The notes beneath the pieces are model-generated. The model was not told where the DNA came from and did not search any database. It saw nothing but the letters and a program-made list of their open reading frames with translations. Shown one piece after another: positions 45,627 through 54,466 of a DNA stretch of 64,000 bases; positions within the stretch are counted from its first letter, which is position 1, and each line of letters opens with the position of its first letter. The translations under genes were made by a program, and so were the position numbers. The DNA comes from Noviherbaspirillum aridicola. Its GTDB lineage: Bacteria; Pseudomonadota; Gammaproteobacteria; Burkholderiales; Burkholderiaceae_D. The stretch lies in NCBI RefSeq assembly GCF_019656455.1, contig NZ_BPMK01000003.1, forward strand, positions 62,001-126,000, given 5' to 3'.

Positions 45627-46760
45627 TCAGCGAATGAACCGGCCGTTCTTTCCGATCATCGTCAGCTCCACGAATTCGCTGCCGGTATGGTCGTTCGGGC
45701 CGTAGGTCACCATCAGGCCGCCGAAATCCACCCGCTGCATCGATTCCAGCGCACGCACGAAACCCTCGCGGGTGAGGTTGGGGCCGGCGCGGCGCAGGCC
45801 TTCGACCAGGACCTTGGCGTTGACGAAGCCTTCGATCGCCGGATAGGAGATGGTGACCTTGCGCTTCCTGGCCAGCACGTTGAATTCCTGCCCGAGCTTG
45901 GTAGACAGCAGGTGCGGTGCCGGCGTGACCTGCGTGACGATGACGCCGGCGCCCGCGGGACCGAGGTCCTTGACGAAGGCGTCGGAGGAATTGTTCGACA
46001 TGGTCATGATCTGCATGTTGCCGCCCTGGGCGCGGATTTCCTTGATCACGTCGACGGTGTTCTTGGCCGAGCTGACGACGATCAGCGCGGCCGGATTGGC
46101 CTTGATGACTTCGGCGGCGGCGGCCTTCACGTCCGGCTTGACGCGCGCGAACTTGAAGATGCCGACCGGCGTGAGCTTCTGCGCCTCCATGCCCTTCCTG
46201 AAACCTTCCAGCCCGTCCTGGCCGAACGCGTCGTCCACGTGCAGGATGGCGATCGCGCGCACGCCCACCGTATTGAAGTGCTCGATCGCGCGCACCACCT
46301 CGTCCTGGTACTTGGCGCGGATGTTGAACAGCAGCTTGCGCACCGGCTGGTGGAACTGGGCCGCGCCGGTGCTCGGCGCCAGCAGCGGCACGCCGTTTTC
46401 CTCCAGCAGCGGCAGCAGTGCCTGGGTATGCGGCGTGCCGCGCCCGAGGAACATCGCGAACACGCCTTCCTTCTTGATCAGGGTCTCGCCGTTGGCAACG
46501 GTGAGCGCCGGGTCGAACTTGTCGTCCAGCGTCTTCAGTTCGATCTTGCGGCCGTGCACGCCGCCCTGGGCATTGATTTCGTCGAAGTAGGCCTGCGCGC
46601 CTTCATTCATTTCCTTCACCGGGGCGGCGACAGTGCCGGTGAGGCCGACCGTCTGGCCGATCAGGATGGTGCTGGCGCTGACGCCGGTTTCGGCGCGCGC
46701 GCCGAACATCGTGGCGCCAAGCAGGAGGGGAAGCAGGAAACGTTTGCGCAGCGCGAGCAT
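45627..46760 (-). CDS. ABC transporter substrate-binding protein (branched-chain amino acid/LivJ type)
   Basis: A 377-residue periplasmic binding protein of the type I fold. A signal peptide (RKRFLLPLLLGATMFGARAE) is followed by ILIGQTVGLTGTVAAPVKEMNEGAQAYF-type N-lobe (shown in part), then GGVHGRKIELKTLDD and YPAIEGFVNAKVLVEGLRRA in the C-lobe. The ligand is likely an amino acid or small organic acid. The start is ATG 46760; the longer frame adds an implausible leader. No permease or ATPase genes are adjacent, so it is an orphan binding protein. Confidence 0.88.
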   Translation of the reverse strand: MLALRKRFLLPLLLGATMFGARAETGVSASTILIGQTVGLTGTVAAPVKEMNEGAQAYFDEINAQGGVHGRKIELKTLDDKFDPALTVANGETLIKKEGVFAMFLGRGTPHTQALLPLLEENGVPLLAPSTGAAQFHQPVRKLLFNIRAKYQDEVVRAIEHFNTVGVRAIAILHVDDAFGQDGLEGFRKGMEAQKLTPVGIFKFARVKPDVKAAAAEVIKANPAALIVVSSAKNTVDVIKEIRAQGGNMQIMTMSNNSSDAFVKDLGPAGAGVIVTQVTPAPHLLSTKLGQEFNVLARKRKVTISYPAIEGFVNAKVLVEGLRRAGPNLTREGFVRALESMQRVDFGGLMVTYGPNDHTGSEFVELTMIGKNGRFIR

Positions 46761-46990
46761 GGAAAGCCTTTCAATAAGGGTGCAAGGCATTGTTGTTGGC
46801 GGGAAATAGGGCGACAATTGTGGGAATTACGTAGGCAGCTTTTCCATCCCGCCCGGTTTTTCCTTGACCCGCGTCAGGCGGCCCGAAACAGTTTCTTCCT
46901 GCCATCGCGCGCGCTGGAGCGATGGCTTAGAATGCGCCTGGTGCACCGCACAATTTATTTTCCGTCCAACCACATGCCGCAGCCACTGCG

Positions 46991-47653
46991 ATGAATCCCC
47001 TGACCGTGACCGACAAGCCTTCCGCACCCCGCCCGACGGTACGCGTCAAGGCGCTGTCGGTCCGCGACCGGCGCCGCCTGCTCGTGCATTTCCTCGCGCT
47101 CGACAGCAGCGACCGGCTGCTGCGTTTCGGCAGCACCCTGCCGGACGAACTGGTGACCCGCTACGTGGAGCAGATGGATTTTTCGCGCGACCGGGTGTTC
47201 GGCGTCTACAGCGGCCGCCTGCGGCTGATCGGCGTCGGCCACCTCGCGTTCGCTCCGCGCGAGGCCTCGCCGGTGCTGCACAATGCCACGCTCAAGGAGC
47301 GCATCGCGGAGTTTGGCGTCTCCGTGCTTCCCGAGGCGCGGGGCCTCGGCGTCGGCTCCCGGCTGTTCGAGCGCGCGGCCATTCATTGCCGCAACGAGGA
47401 CGTGGACACGCTCTACATGCATTGCCTCGCCTCGAACCAGACCATGATCCATATCGCCGCCAAGGCGGGCATGAAGATCCACCGCGACTATGGCGAAGCC
47501 GATGCCTACCTGCGGCTCGAGCCGGCGAGCCCGGGCACCATGCTGGCGGAAGCGATGCAGGAGCAGTTCGCCTCGCTCGACTACGGTTTCAAGGCCAATG
47601 CGAAGGCGGCGCTCAAATGGCTGCGCCGCCTGCCCGGTTTCCGGCGCAAATGA
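46991..47653 (+). CDS. GNAT-family N-acetyltransferase
   Basis: A 220-residue protein with an acetyl-CoA-binding GNAT fold. The core is AEFGVSVLPEARGLGVGSRLFERAAIH at about residues 110-136, containing the R-G-L-G-V-G pyrophosphate loop, followed by the strand LYMHCLASNQTMIHIAAKAGM. The N-terminal part starts RVKALSVRDRRRLLVHF, as in GNATs annexed to acetyl-CoA synthetases, but here it stands alone. The acceptor is unknown. Its stop abuts the stop of the convergent Lrp gene with no gap. Confidence 0.88.
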   Translation: MNPLTVTDKPSAPRPTVRVKALSVRDRRRLLVHFLALDSSDRLLRFGSTLPDELVTRYVEQMDFSRDRVFGVYSGRLRLIGVGHLAFAPREASPVLHNATLKERIAEFGVSVLPEARGLGVGSRLFERAAIHCRNEDVDTLYMHCLASNQTMIHIAAKAGMKIHRDYGEADAYLRLEPASPGTMLAEAMQEQFASLDYGFKANAKAALKWLRRLPGFRRK

Positions 47654-48145
47654 TCACACCAGCGGCAATGCGGTGGTGTCCTTGATCCGCTGCAGCGCGA
47701 AGCTCGACTTCACATCCAGCACCGCGGGATGCTTGAGCAGCGTGTCCATCATGAAGTGGGAGAAATGCTCCATGTCTTCCACGTGCACCCGCAACAGGAA
47801 ATCCATCTCGCCCGTCATCGCGTAGCAGGCCACCACTTCCGGCCATGCCGCGACCGATGCCGAAAAATCGGCGCGCGGCGAGCGCCCGATCGCGCCCGGC
47901 ACTTCGCTGTGCTTTTCCAGCCGCACGTTGACATAGGCGAGCAGGCCGAGGCCGATCTTTTCCGGGTCGAGCAGGGCGACGTACTGCCGGATCACGCCGG
48001 CTTCCTCGAGCTGGCGGATGCGGCGCAGGCAGGGCGAGGGCGACAGGTTGACCCGCTCGGCCAGCTCCTGGTTGCTGAGCCGTCCTTCGGCCTGCAGGAT
48101 CGCCAGGATTTTGCGATCCGTCTTGTCCAGTTTGATCGTTGGCAT
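47654..48145 (-). CDS. Lrp/AsnC-family transcriptional regulator
   Basis: A 163-residue regulator with an N-terminal helix-turn-helix (LDKTDRKILAILQAEGRLSN, LAERVNLSPSPCLRRIRQLE) and a C-terminal RAM/ligand domain (VACYAMTGEMDFLLRVHVED, LLKHPAVLDVKSSFAL). It is divergent from phhA across 177 bp containing an 8-bp inverted repeat, so phhA control is likely, with an aromatic amino acid as the probable effector (inference). ATG 48145 is chosen; the upstream frame adds a hydrophobic leader not found in the family. Confidence 0.92.
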   Translation of the reverse strand: MPTIKLDKTDRKILAILQAEGRLSNQELAERVNLSPSPCLRRIRQLEEAGVIRQYVALLDPEKIGLGLLAYVNVRLEKHSEVPGAIGRSPRADFSASVAAWPEVVACYAMTGEMDFLLRVHVEDMEHFSHFMMDTLLKHPAVLDVKSSFALQRIKDTTALPLV

Positions 48146-48179
48146 GATCTTCCAAAATTGAGCGGAGAAGAGAAAGAAT

Positions 48180-48217
48180 ATTGCCAAAAAAAGGAAAGCC
48201 GCGCGCGACTTGGCAAT
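48180..48217. promoter_or_regulatory. Inverted repeat between the lrp-type gene and phhA
   Basis: ATTGCCAA (48180-48187) and TTGGCAAT (48210-48217) are perfect inverted copies whose centres are 30 bp apart, near three helical turns, as suits an oligomeric Lrp-family protein. A TATACT -10-like box for phhA follows at 48239-48244. Confidence 0.45.
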
Positions 48218-48322
48218 TTTCTGCCGGCCTCCCTTGTCTATACTGCCCCCATTACGCTTGTCATGAAAACATCGGCATCAGCCGGGGCGACAGGCATTCC
48301 GGTTCGAGAGACGAGGGACGAA

Positions 48323-49216
48323 ATGAACACGACAGTCGATCAGGCCGACTTTTTCCGCACGCTGGAAGAAAAGTCGGACCACGGCAAACTGCGCGGCGAC
48401 TACAGCGGCTGCGACGAACGTTATGTGGTGCAGCAGGACTGGCAGGCCTACACGCCCGAGCAGCACGCGCTCTGGCGGCGGCTCTACCAGCGGCAGGCGA
48501 AGCTGGTGCCGGGGCGGGCCTGCCAGGTCTTCCTCGACAGCCTAGCGAAGATGGATGCGGGCGACGGCATTCCCCGCTTCGACCGCACCAGCGAAGCGCT
48601 GCGCCGCGCCACCGGCTGGGAGCTGGTGGCGGTGCCCGGCCTGGTGCCCGACCAGGTCTTCTTCGAACACCTGGCCAACCGCCGCTTCCCGGTCACCGTC
48701 TGGCTGCGCGAGCCGCATGAATTCGACTACATCGTCGAGCCGGACGTCTTCCACGATTTCTTTGGCCATGTGCCGCTGCTGTTCAATCCCGTGTTCGCCG
48801 ACTACATGCAGCAGTACGGCAAGGGCGGCCTGAAGGCTTCCCGCCTCGACGGTCTTCCCAATCTCTCGCGGCTGTACTGGTACACGGTGGAATTCGGCCT
48901 GATGCATACGCCGGAGGGCTTGCGCGCCTACGGTGCCGGCATCCTGTCCTCGGGCGGCGAGGTGGAATACTGCCTGTCCGACCCGCGTCCGCGCCGCGTC
49001 GCCTTCGAGGTGGAAAGGGTGATGCGCACCCTGTACAAGATCGACTCCTTCCAGGAGACGTATTTCGTGATCCGCGATTTCCAGCAGCTGTTCGACGAGA
49101 CCGCGGCGGATTTCGCGCCGCTTTATGCCCGGCTGCGCGAACAGGAAGTACTGCCGGCCAACACCCTGCTGCCGGGCGAAACCAATATCCCGCCTAACTC
49201 GAAATCCGGGTCTTGA
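48323..49216 (+). CDS. phhA: Phenylalanine 4-monooxygenase
   Basis: A 297-residue, non-heme iron, pterin-dependent enzyme converting phenylalanine to tyrosine. The iron ligands are visible: HDFFGH gives His144 and His149, and VEFGL gives Glu190. VPGLVPDQVFFEHLANRRFPV and GAGILSSGGEVEYCLSDP are typical of the bacterial form. GAGGGACG lies just before ATG 48323. The adjacent divergent Lrp gene suggests control by amino-acid supply. No pterin dehydratase (phhB) gene is in the window. The 3' end overlaps the convergent EF-hand gene by 23 bp. Confidence 0.96.
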   Translation: MNTTVDQADFFRTLEEKSDHGKLRGDYSGCDERYVVQQDWQAYTPEQHALWRRLYQRQAKLVPGRACQVFLDSLAKMDAGDGIPRFDRTSEALRRATGWELVAVPGLVPDQVFFEHLANRRFPVTVWLREPHEFDYIVEPDVFHDFFGHVPLLFNPVFADYMQQYGKGGLKASRLDGLPNLSRLYWYTVEFGLMHTPEGLRAYGAGILSSGGEVEYCLSDPRPRRVAFEVERVMRTLYKIDSFQETYFVIRDFQQLFDETAADFAPLYARLREQEVLPANTLLPGETNIPPNSKSGS

Positions 49217-49481
49217 TCATCTGCCGGATCTCGGCGGCCGTGAGGAGACCGTCGCGGTCGGCGTCCAGCCGGTCGAAGGATTCGGCGATGTGGTGCAGGC
49301 GCGCCCGCTGCGCCTCGACGCGGCTCAGCATGCCATCGCCGTTCTGGTCGGCGGCGCGCAGCTGATCGCGGTATTTCGCCACGGGGGAGGACGAGGGTTG
49401 CACGGGGACTTGCTCGGTGGCGACGGCGAGGCCGGCGCCGAAGAGGGTGCCGAGAGCCATGCATATCAGGATCGGATGCAT
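49194..49481 (-). CDS. Exported EF-hand protein
   Basis: A 95-residue product with a signal peptide (PILICMALGTLFGAGLAVA) and two EF-hand calcium loops: DQNGDGMLSRVE at about residue 45-56 and DADRDGLLTAAE at about 72-83. Both have Asp at 1, 3/5 and Glu at 12, so calcium binding is likely. Role unknown. Convergent with phhA. Confidence 0.7.
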   Translation of the reverse strand: MHPILICMALGTLFGAGLAVATEQVPVQPSSSPVAKYRDQLRAADQNGDGMLSRVEAQRARLHHIAESFDRLDADRDGLLTAAEIRQMIKTRISS

Positions 49482-49666
49482 TTTTCCTCCTGGACACTTT
49501 TCAAACGCTGACTACTCTAAGCAGCCGGCGCCGGGCTGACGAAACGATTTACGGCTTGTTACACCTTGAGCGATGCCGCTGGATGCTGCGTCGTGCATTG
49601 AGCGGCACCGGCGCCTGTGCTAATGTCCACAGCGTCAAAATGAAAGAAACGACACGTCCAAAAGAC

Positions 49667-49681
49667 CTGTCAGTTTGACAG
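49667..49681 (+). promoter_or_regulatory. Short perfect palindrome upstream of the indolepyruvate oxidoreductase gene
   Basis: CTGTCA-GTT-TGACAG, 45 bases before ATG 49727. It could be a regulator site; a -10/-35 pair upstream (TTGAGC at 49598, GCTAAT at 49619) has only a 15-base spacer. Weak evidence. Confidence 0.3.
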
Positions 49682-49726
49682 CGAGACCATCGCGCCCAAG
49701 AACACAATTTTTGGTACGGAGACTGA

Positions 49727-52700
49727 ATGAACGCACCCCTTCCTCCCGGGCAGCGCCAGCTGCTGGAGAATATTTCCCTCGACGACAAATTCACGCTGGA
49801 GCGCGGACGCGCCTTCCTCACCGGCACCCAGGCCCTGATCCGGCTGCCCATGCTGCAGCGGCAGCGCGACCTCAAGGCGGGGCTCAACACCGCGGGGTAT
49901 ATCACCGGCTATCGCGGCTCGCCCCTGGGCAATGTGGACATGACCGCGATGAAGGCGCGCAAGTATCTCGAGGCGCATCACGTGAAGTTTCATCCCGGGA
50001 TGAATGAAGACCTCGCCGCCACCGCGGTCTGGGGCACGCAGCAGGTGAACCTGTTCCCGGGCGCGAAATACGACGGCGTGTTCTCGATGTGGTACGGCAA
50101 GGGCCCGGGCGTGGATCGCTGCGGCGACGTCTTCAAGCATGCGAACATGGCGGGCACCGACAGGCATGGCGGGGTGCTGGTGCTCGCCGGCGACGACCAC
50201 GCTGCAAAGTCTTCGACCACCGCCCACCAGAGCGAACACATCCTCAAGGCCTGCGGCATCCCGGTGCTGTATCCATCCTCGGTCCAGGAATACCTCGACT
50301 ACGGCCTGCACGGCTGGGCGCTGTCACGCTACACCGGTCTCTGGGTATCGATGAAGTGCGTGACCGATCTCGTCGAATCGGGCGCCTCGGTCGACATCGA
50401 TCCGGAGCGGACCCGCATCGTCATCCCGTCCGACTTCGAGCTGCCGCCGGGCGGCCTCAACATCCGCTATCCCGATACCGTGCTGGATCAGGAAGCGCGG
50501 ATGAACAATTTCAAGTGGTATGCGGCGCTCGCCTACGTGCGCGCCAACCGCCTGAACGAGGTCATCTGGGACAGCCCGCATGCCCGCATCGGCATCGTCA
50601 CCGCCGGCAAGTCCTATCTCGACACCCGCCAGGCGCTGGCCGACCTCGGCATCGACGAACAGGTGGCGCGCGACATCGGCATCCGCCTGTACAAGATCGG
50701 CATGACCTGGCCGCTCGAGGCCGAGGGCGTGCGCGCCTTCGCCCAGGGGCTGGAAGAGATCATCGTGGTCGAGGAAAAGCGCCAGATCCTCGAATACCAG
50801 CTCAAGGAAGAGCTGTACAACTGGCGCGACGACGTGCGCCCGCGCGTGGTCGGCAAGTTCGACGACACCGGCGAATGGAGCGGCAATCATCGCGAGGGCC
50901 ACGGCAACTGGCTGCTGCCCGCGACTTATGAACTCAACCCGGCGCAGATCGCGCGCGCCATCGCCGCACGCATCTCCCGGTATTTCGCCGGTCATCCGAT
51001 CGAGCAGCGGGTGAAGGAACGCATCGCCTATCTGGAAGCGAAGGAGGCCGTGCTCAAGGTGGGCAGCGGCAAGCCCGACCCGCAGCGCGACCGGGTTCCG
51101 CATTTCTGCTCCGGCTGTCCGCACAATACCTCGACCAAGGTGCCGGAAGGCAGCCGGGCGCTGGCCGGCATCGGCTGCCACTACATGGTGCTGTGGATGG
51201 ACCGCCAGACCGCGACCTTCACCCACATGGGCGCGGAAGGCGTGACCTGGGTCGGCCATGCGCCGTTCACCGAAGAACAGCACGTGTTCTCCAATCTCGG
51301 CGACGGCACCTATTTCCATTCCGGGATACTCGCGATCCGGGCGGCGGTGGCGGCCAGGGTCAACATGACCTACAAGATTCTCTACAACGATGCCGTCGCC
51401 ATGACCGGCGGGCAGAACGTGGACGGCCCGCTCGACCCCGCGATGATCTCGCGCCAGATCGCGGCCGAGGGCGTGCAGCCGATCGTGGTGGTGACCGACG
51501 ACCCGGAGAAATATCCGGCCGGCGTCAACTGGGCGCCGGGCGTTACCATCCGCCACCGCGACGAGCTCGACGCGGTGCAGAAGGAGATGCGCGAGGTGAA
51601 GGGCGTGTCGGCGATCATCTATGACCAGACCTGCGCCTCGGAGAAGCGCCGCCGCCGCAAGAAGCTGGGGCCGGACGGCAAGCCGCTGTATCCCGATCCC
51701 GCCAAGCGCGCCGTGATCAATGAAGCCGTGTGCGAAGGCTGCGGCGACTGCAGCGTGCAATCCAACTGCCTGTCGGTCGAGCCGCTCGATACCGAGTTCG
51801 GCCGCAAGCGCCAGATCAACCAGTCGTCCTGCAACAAGGACTTTTCCTGCGTGAAGGGCTTCTGCCCGAGCTTCGTCACGGTCGAAGGCGGCCAGCTGAA
51901 GAAGCCGAAGAAGGCCGCCGCCAGCGACAAGCAGGGCGCCACCGCGCTGCCCATCCTGCAGGGCAGCCGGCTGCCGCAGCCGCAGCTGCCCGGCACCGCG
52001 CAGCCTTTCGGCATCCTGGTCACCGGCGTCGGCGGCACCGGCGTGATCACCATCGGCCAGATCCTGGCGATGGCCGCCCACGTGGAAGGCAAGGGCGTGT
52101 CGGTGCTGGACATGAGCGGGCTGGCCCAGAAGGGCGGCCCGGTGATGTCGCATGTGCGCCTGGCCGACCGCCAGGAAGACATCCATTCCACCCGCGTCGG
52201 CACCGGCGCGGCCGACCTGGTGATCGGCTGCGACGCCATCGTCACCGCCAGCCGCGATGCGCTCTCCCGCATGGGCGAGGGCCGTACCTACGCCGCGGTC
52301 AACGCCACCGGCACCCCGACCGCGGCCTTCGTGCGCAACCCCGACTGGCAGCATCCGGGCGCGCTCGCCGAGCAGGACATCCGCAATGCCTGCGGCAGCG
52401 ACAGGGTGGAGTTCATGCAGGCAGGGAAGCTGGCGACGGCGCTGATGGGGGATACCATCGCCACCAACATGTTCATGCTCGGCTACGCCTGGCAGAAGGG
52501 CTGGGTGCCGCTGTCGGAGGCGGCGCTGATCAAGGCGATCGAACTCAACGACGTGTCGGTGGAGTTCAACAAGCAGGCCTTCGTCTGGGGCCGCAACGCG
52601 GCGCACGACTGGGCGGCGGTGGAGCGGCTGGCCGGCCTGAATGAAGCGCAGGCGCAGGTGATCGAATTCAAGCGCGCGCCCTCGGTCGATGAACTGATCG

Positions 52701-53350
52701 AGACCCGCGCCGCCTTCCTGGCCAAATACCAGAACGCGCGCTATGCGGATGAGTATCGTGCTTTCGTCGACCAGGTGCGGACGGCCGAGCGCAATGCGAT
52801 CGGCGAGCGCACGCCGCGCCTGACCGAGGCGGTGGCGCGCTATCTGTTCAAGCTCATGGCGTACAAGGATGAGTACGAGGTCGCGCGCCTGCACAGCGAC
52901 GCCGCGTTCCAGGCGAAGATCGATGCCATGTTCGAGGGCGACTACAAGCTGAAATTCCATCTCGCTCCGCCGATCTTCGCCAGGCGCGATGCCGATGGCC
53001 ATCTCGTCAAGCGGGAGTACGGTCCCTGGATGCTGAAGGCTTTCGGCGTGCTCGCGAAGATGCGTTTCCTGCGCGGCACGGCTCTCGACCCCTTCGGTCG
53101 CACCGAGGAACGCAAGACCGAGCGTGCGCTGATCGCGCAGTATCGCGAAACCGTCTCGTCGCTGCTGCCGCAGCTGAGCGCGGACAACATGCAGACCGCG
53201 GTCGCCATCGCCAGCGTGCCGGACCAGATCCGCGGCTATGGCCATGTCAAGGAAAGGCACCTGAAGGCGGCCCGGGAAAAGGAAGCGGCGCTGCTGCAGG
53301 CCTTCCGCCAGGGAGCGGTGGCGCCCGATCCTTCGCGTCACGCCGCGTGA
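49727..53350 (+). CDS. Indolepyruvate ferredoxin oxidoreductase (fused IorA-IorB type)
   Basis: A 1207-residue enzyme oxidatively decarboxylating aryl- or branched-chain 2-oxoacids to acyl-CoA. N-terminal pyruvate-ferredoxin-oxidoreductase-like pyrimidine-binding region (GYITGYRGSPLGNVD), then a TPP domain with HFCSGCPHNTS and GDGTYFHSG about residues 460-540, a Cys cluster CEGCGDCSVQSNC at about 669-681 for an iron-sulfur centre, and a C-terminal gamma-type domain (GVGGTGVITIGQILA). Length is typical of the proteobacterial fused form. Together with phhA it suggests aromatic amino-acid catabolism, though no other aromatic pathway gene is present. Confidence 0.92.
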   Translation: MNAPLPPGQRQLLENISLDDKFTLERGRAFLTGTQALIRLPMLQRQRDLKAGLNTAGYITGYRGSPLGNVDMTAMKARKYLEAHHVKFHPGMNEDLAATAVWGTQQVNLFPGAKYDGVFSMWYGKGPGVDRCGDVFKHANMAGTDRHGGVLVLAGDDHAAKSSTTAHQSEHILKACGIPVLYPSSVQEYLDYGLHGWALSRYTGLWVSMKCVTDLVESGASVDIDPERTRIVIPSDFELPPGGLNIRYPDTVLDQEARMNNFKWYAALAYVRANRLNEVIWDSPHARIGIVTAGKSYLDTRQALADLGIDEQVARDIGIRLYKIGMTWPLEAEGVRAFAQGLEEIIVVEEKRQILEYQLKEELYNWRDDVRPRVVGKFDDTGEWSGNHREGHGNWLLPATYELNPAQIARAIAARISRYFAGHPIEQRVKERIAYLEAKEAVLKVGSGKPDPQRDRVPHFCSGCPHNTSTKVPEGSRALAGIGCHYMVLWMDRQTATFTHMGAEGVTWVGHAPFTEEQHVFSNLGDGTYFHSGILAIRAAVAARVNMTYKILYNDAVAMTGGQNVDGPLDPAMISRQIAAEGVQPIVVVTDDPEKYPAGVNWAPGVTIRHRDELDAVQKEMREVKGVSAIIYDQTCASEKRRRRKKLGPDGKPLYPDPAKRAVINEAVCEGCGDCSVQSNCLSVEPLDTEFGRKRQINQSSCNKDFSCVKGFCPSFVTVEGGQLKKPKKAAASDKQGATALPILQGSRLPQPQLPGTAQPFGILVTGVGGTGVITIGQILAMAAHVEGKGVSVLDMSGLAQKGGPVMSHVRLADRQEDIHSTRVGTGAADLVIGCDAIVTASRDALSRMGEGRTYAAVNATGTPTAAFVRNPDWQHPGALAEQDIRNACGSDRVEFMQAGKLATALMGDTIATNMFMLGYAWQKGWVPLSEAALIKAIELNDVSVEFNKQAFVWGRNAAHDWAAVERLAGLNEAQAQVIEFKRAPSVDELIETRAAFLAKYQNARYADEYRAFVDQVRTAERNAIGERTPRLTEAVARYLFKLMAYKDEYEVARLHSDAAFQAKIDAMFEGDYKLKFHLAPPIFARRDADGHLVKREYGPWMLKAFGVLAKMRFLRGTALDPFGRTEERKTERALIAQYRETVSSLLPQLSADNMQTAVAIASVPDQIRGYGHVKERHLKAAREKEAALLQAFRQGAVAPDPSRHAA

Positions 53351-53415
53351 TGCCGCATGTGCCACCCCGGGCTGCCGCGCCGACGGCGCGGCAGCCCATC
53401 GTTTCCTCACCCAAG

Positions 53416-53979
53416 ATGATGCTGGAACAAACCCTGTGCCAATGGATCGAGGCCGATCCGCTGCGCATGCGCGCGCTGCATATCGCGGCCGACCTCGACC
53501 TGCCGGACTGGTGCATCGCCGCCGGCTTCGTACGCAATCTCGCATGGGACAAGCTGCACGGTTTCGCGCAGCCGACGCCGCTGGCCGACATCGACCTGGT
53601 GTATTTCGATCCCTTCCAGGTCGGGCCGGTGCGCGACCGCGAGCTGGAAGCCCACCTGGCGACGGTCGATGCCTCGCTGCCCTGGTCGGTGCACAACCAG
53701 GCGCGCATGCATGAGCGCAACGGCGACGCGCCCTACGAGGACACGCTCGACGCGATGCGCCACTGGGTGGAAATCGAGACCGCGGTCGGCGTGCGGCTGA
53801 ATGTGCGGCGCGAGGTGGAGATCGTCAGCGCCTTCGGGCTCGACAGCCTGTTCGCGAAGAAGCTCACGCCCAATCCGCGCCGCCGCAGGCTGGCGGAATT
53901 CAGTGCCCGGCTCAATCGCAAGAACTGGTTGTGGACCTGGCCGGAGCTGCAGGTCGAGACCGCGCCTCAGTCCAGCTGA
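53416..53979 (+). CDS. Nucleotidyltransferase-family protein (PF06042 type)
   Basis: A 187-residue protein of the family once called DUF925. Hallmarks are DLDLPDWCIAAGFVRNLAWD, LADIDLVYFD with the paired acidic residues, and VHNQARMHERNGDAPY. The target is unknown. Start choice is uncertain: ATG 53416 (or 53419) fits the family length, while ATG 53350 overlaps the oxidoreductase stop and adds a Pro/Ala-rich leader; neither has a clear ribosome site. It overlaps the next, convergent gene by 13 bp. Confidence 0.8.
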   Translation: MMLEQTLCQWIEADPLRMRALHIAADLDLPDWCIAAGFVRNLAWDKLHGFAQPTPLADIDLVYFDPFQVGPVRDRELEAHLATVDASLPWSVHNQARMHERNGDAPYEDTLDAMRHWVEIETAVGVRLNVRREVEIVSAFGLDSLFAKKLTPNPRRRRLAEFSARLNRKNWLWTWPELQVETAPQSS

Positions 53980-54296
53980 TTGCGCAACGCCGACAGTTCG
54001 ATGTGGGTGAGGATCACCGCGCTCTTGAGCGCGTAGTTCATGCCGTCGGCAGGACGCAGGCGGCTCTGCGCCTGCTCGCTCAGACGCGCCAGGTCGTCGA
54101 GGCTCTGCCGCACCTGGCCGGCGTCCTGCTGTCTGAGTGCCTGCCGGGCCTGGCTGCTGTGCTGGCCGAGCTGGTTGACGTAGTAGCGCATGTCTTCCGG
54201 CACGTTGGCGTCGGAGCGGCATGCCCGCACCGCGTGGTCGATGGTGCGGTCGATGAAGCCGAGGCGTTGTTGGATCTCGTCGTGGTGCGCTGCCAT
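53967..54296 (-). CDS. Hypothetical helical protein
   Basis: A 109-residue product, mostly predicted alpha-helix (EIQQRLGFIDRTIDHAVRAC; then a Gln/Arg/Ala-rich central helix and a C-terminal MNYALKSAVILTHIELSALR). It has no signal peptide and no domain I recognise. Amino-acid composition is balanced for the GC content, which supports a real gene. Function unknown. Confidence 0.55.
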   Translation of the reverse strand: MAAHHDEIQQRLGFIDRTIDHAVRACRSDANVPEDMRYYVNQLGQHSSQARQALRQQDAGQVRQSLDDLARLSEQAQSRLRPADGMNYALKSAVILTHIELSALRNQLD

Positions 54297-54466
54297 TCAA
54301 TCCCCCGAAGTCCCCGATCTGGTGAGCGGTTTTGATGATGGGCCCGCTGCGAAGTTCCTGTTCGCTCCCGCACCGCGGGAATGAAGAAGCCCTATTCTGC
54401 GCGCGCGCAGCACGCGATTCTATGCGCGCTGCACAATGTCCTCCGGTCACATGACGGGAGACGGGA

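Noticed and set aside
48211-48225. Sigma-54-like box before phhA (TGGCAA ... TGC)
   Set aside because: The GG and GC pairs are one base too close for RpoN spacing, and the TGGCAA is already part of the inverted repeat.
50324-53545. Minus-strand open frame of over 1000 codons opposite the indolepyruvate oxidoreductase gene
   Set aside because: Same GC-shadow effect; no recognisable domain, and the sense gene is clear.
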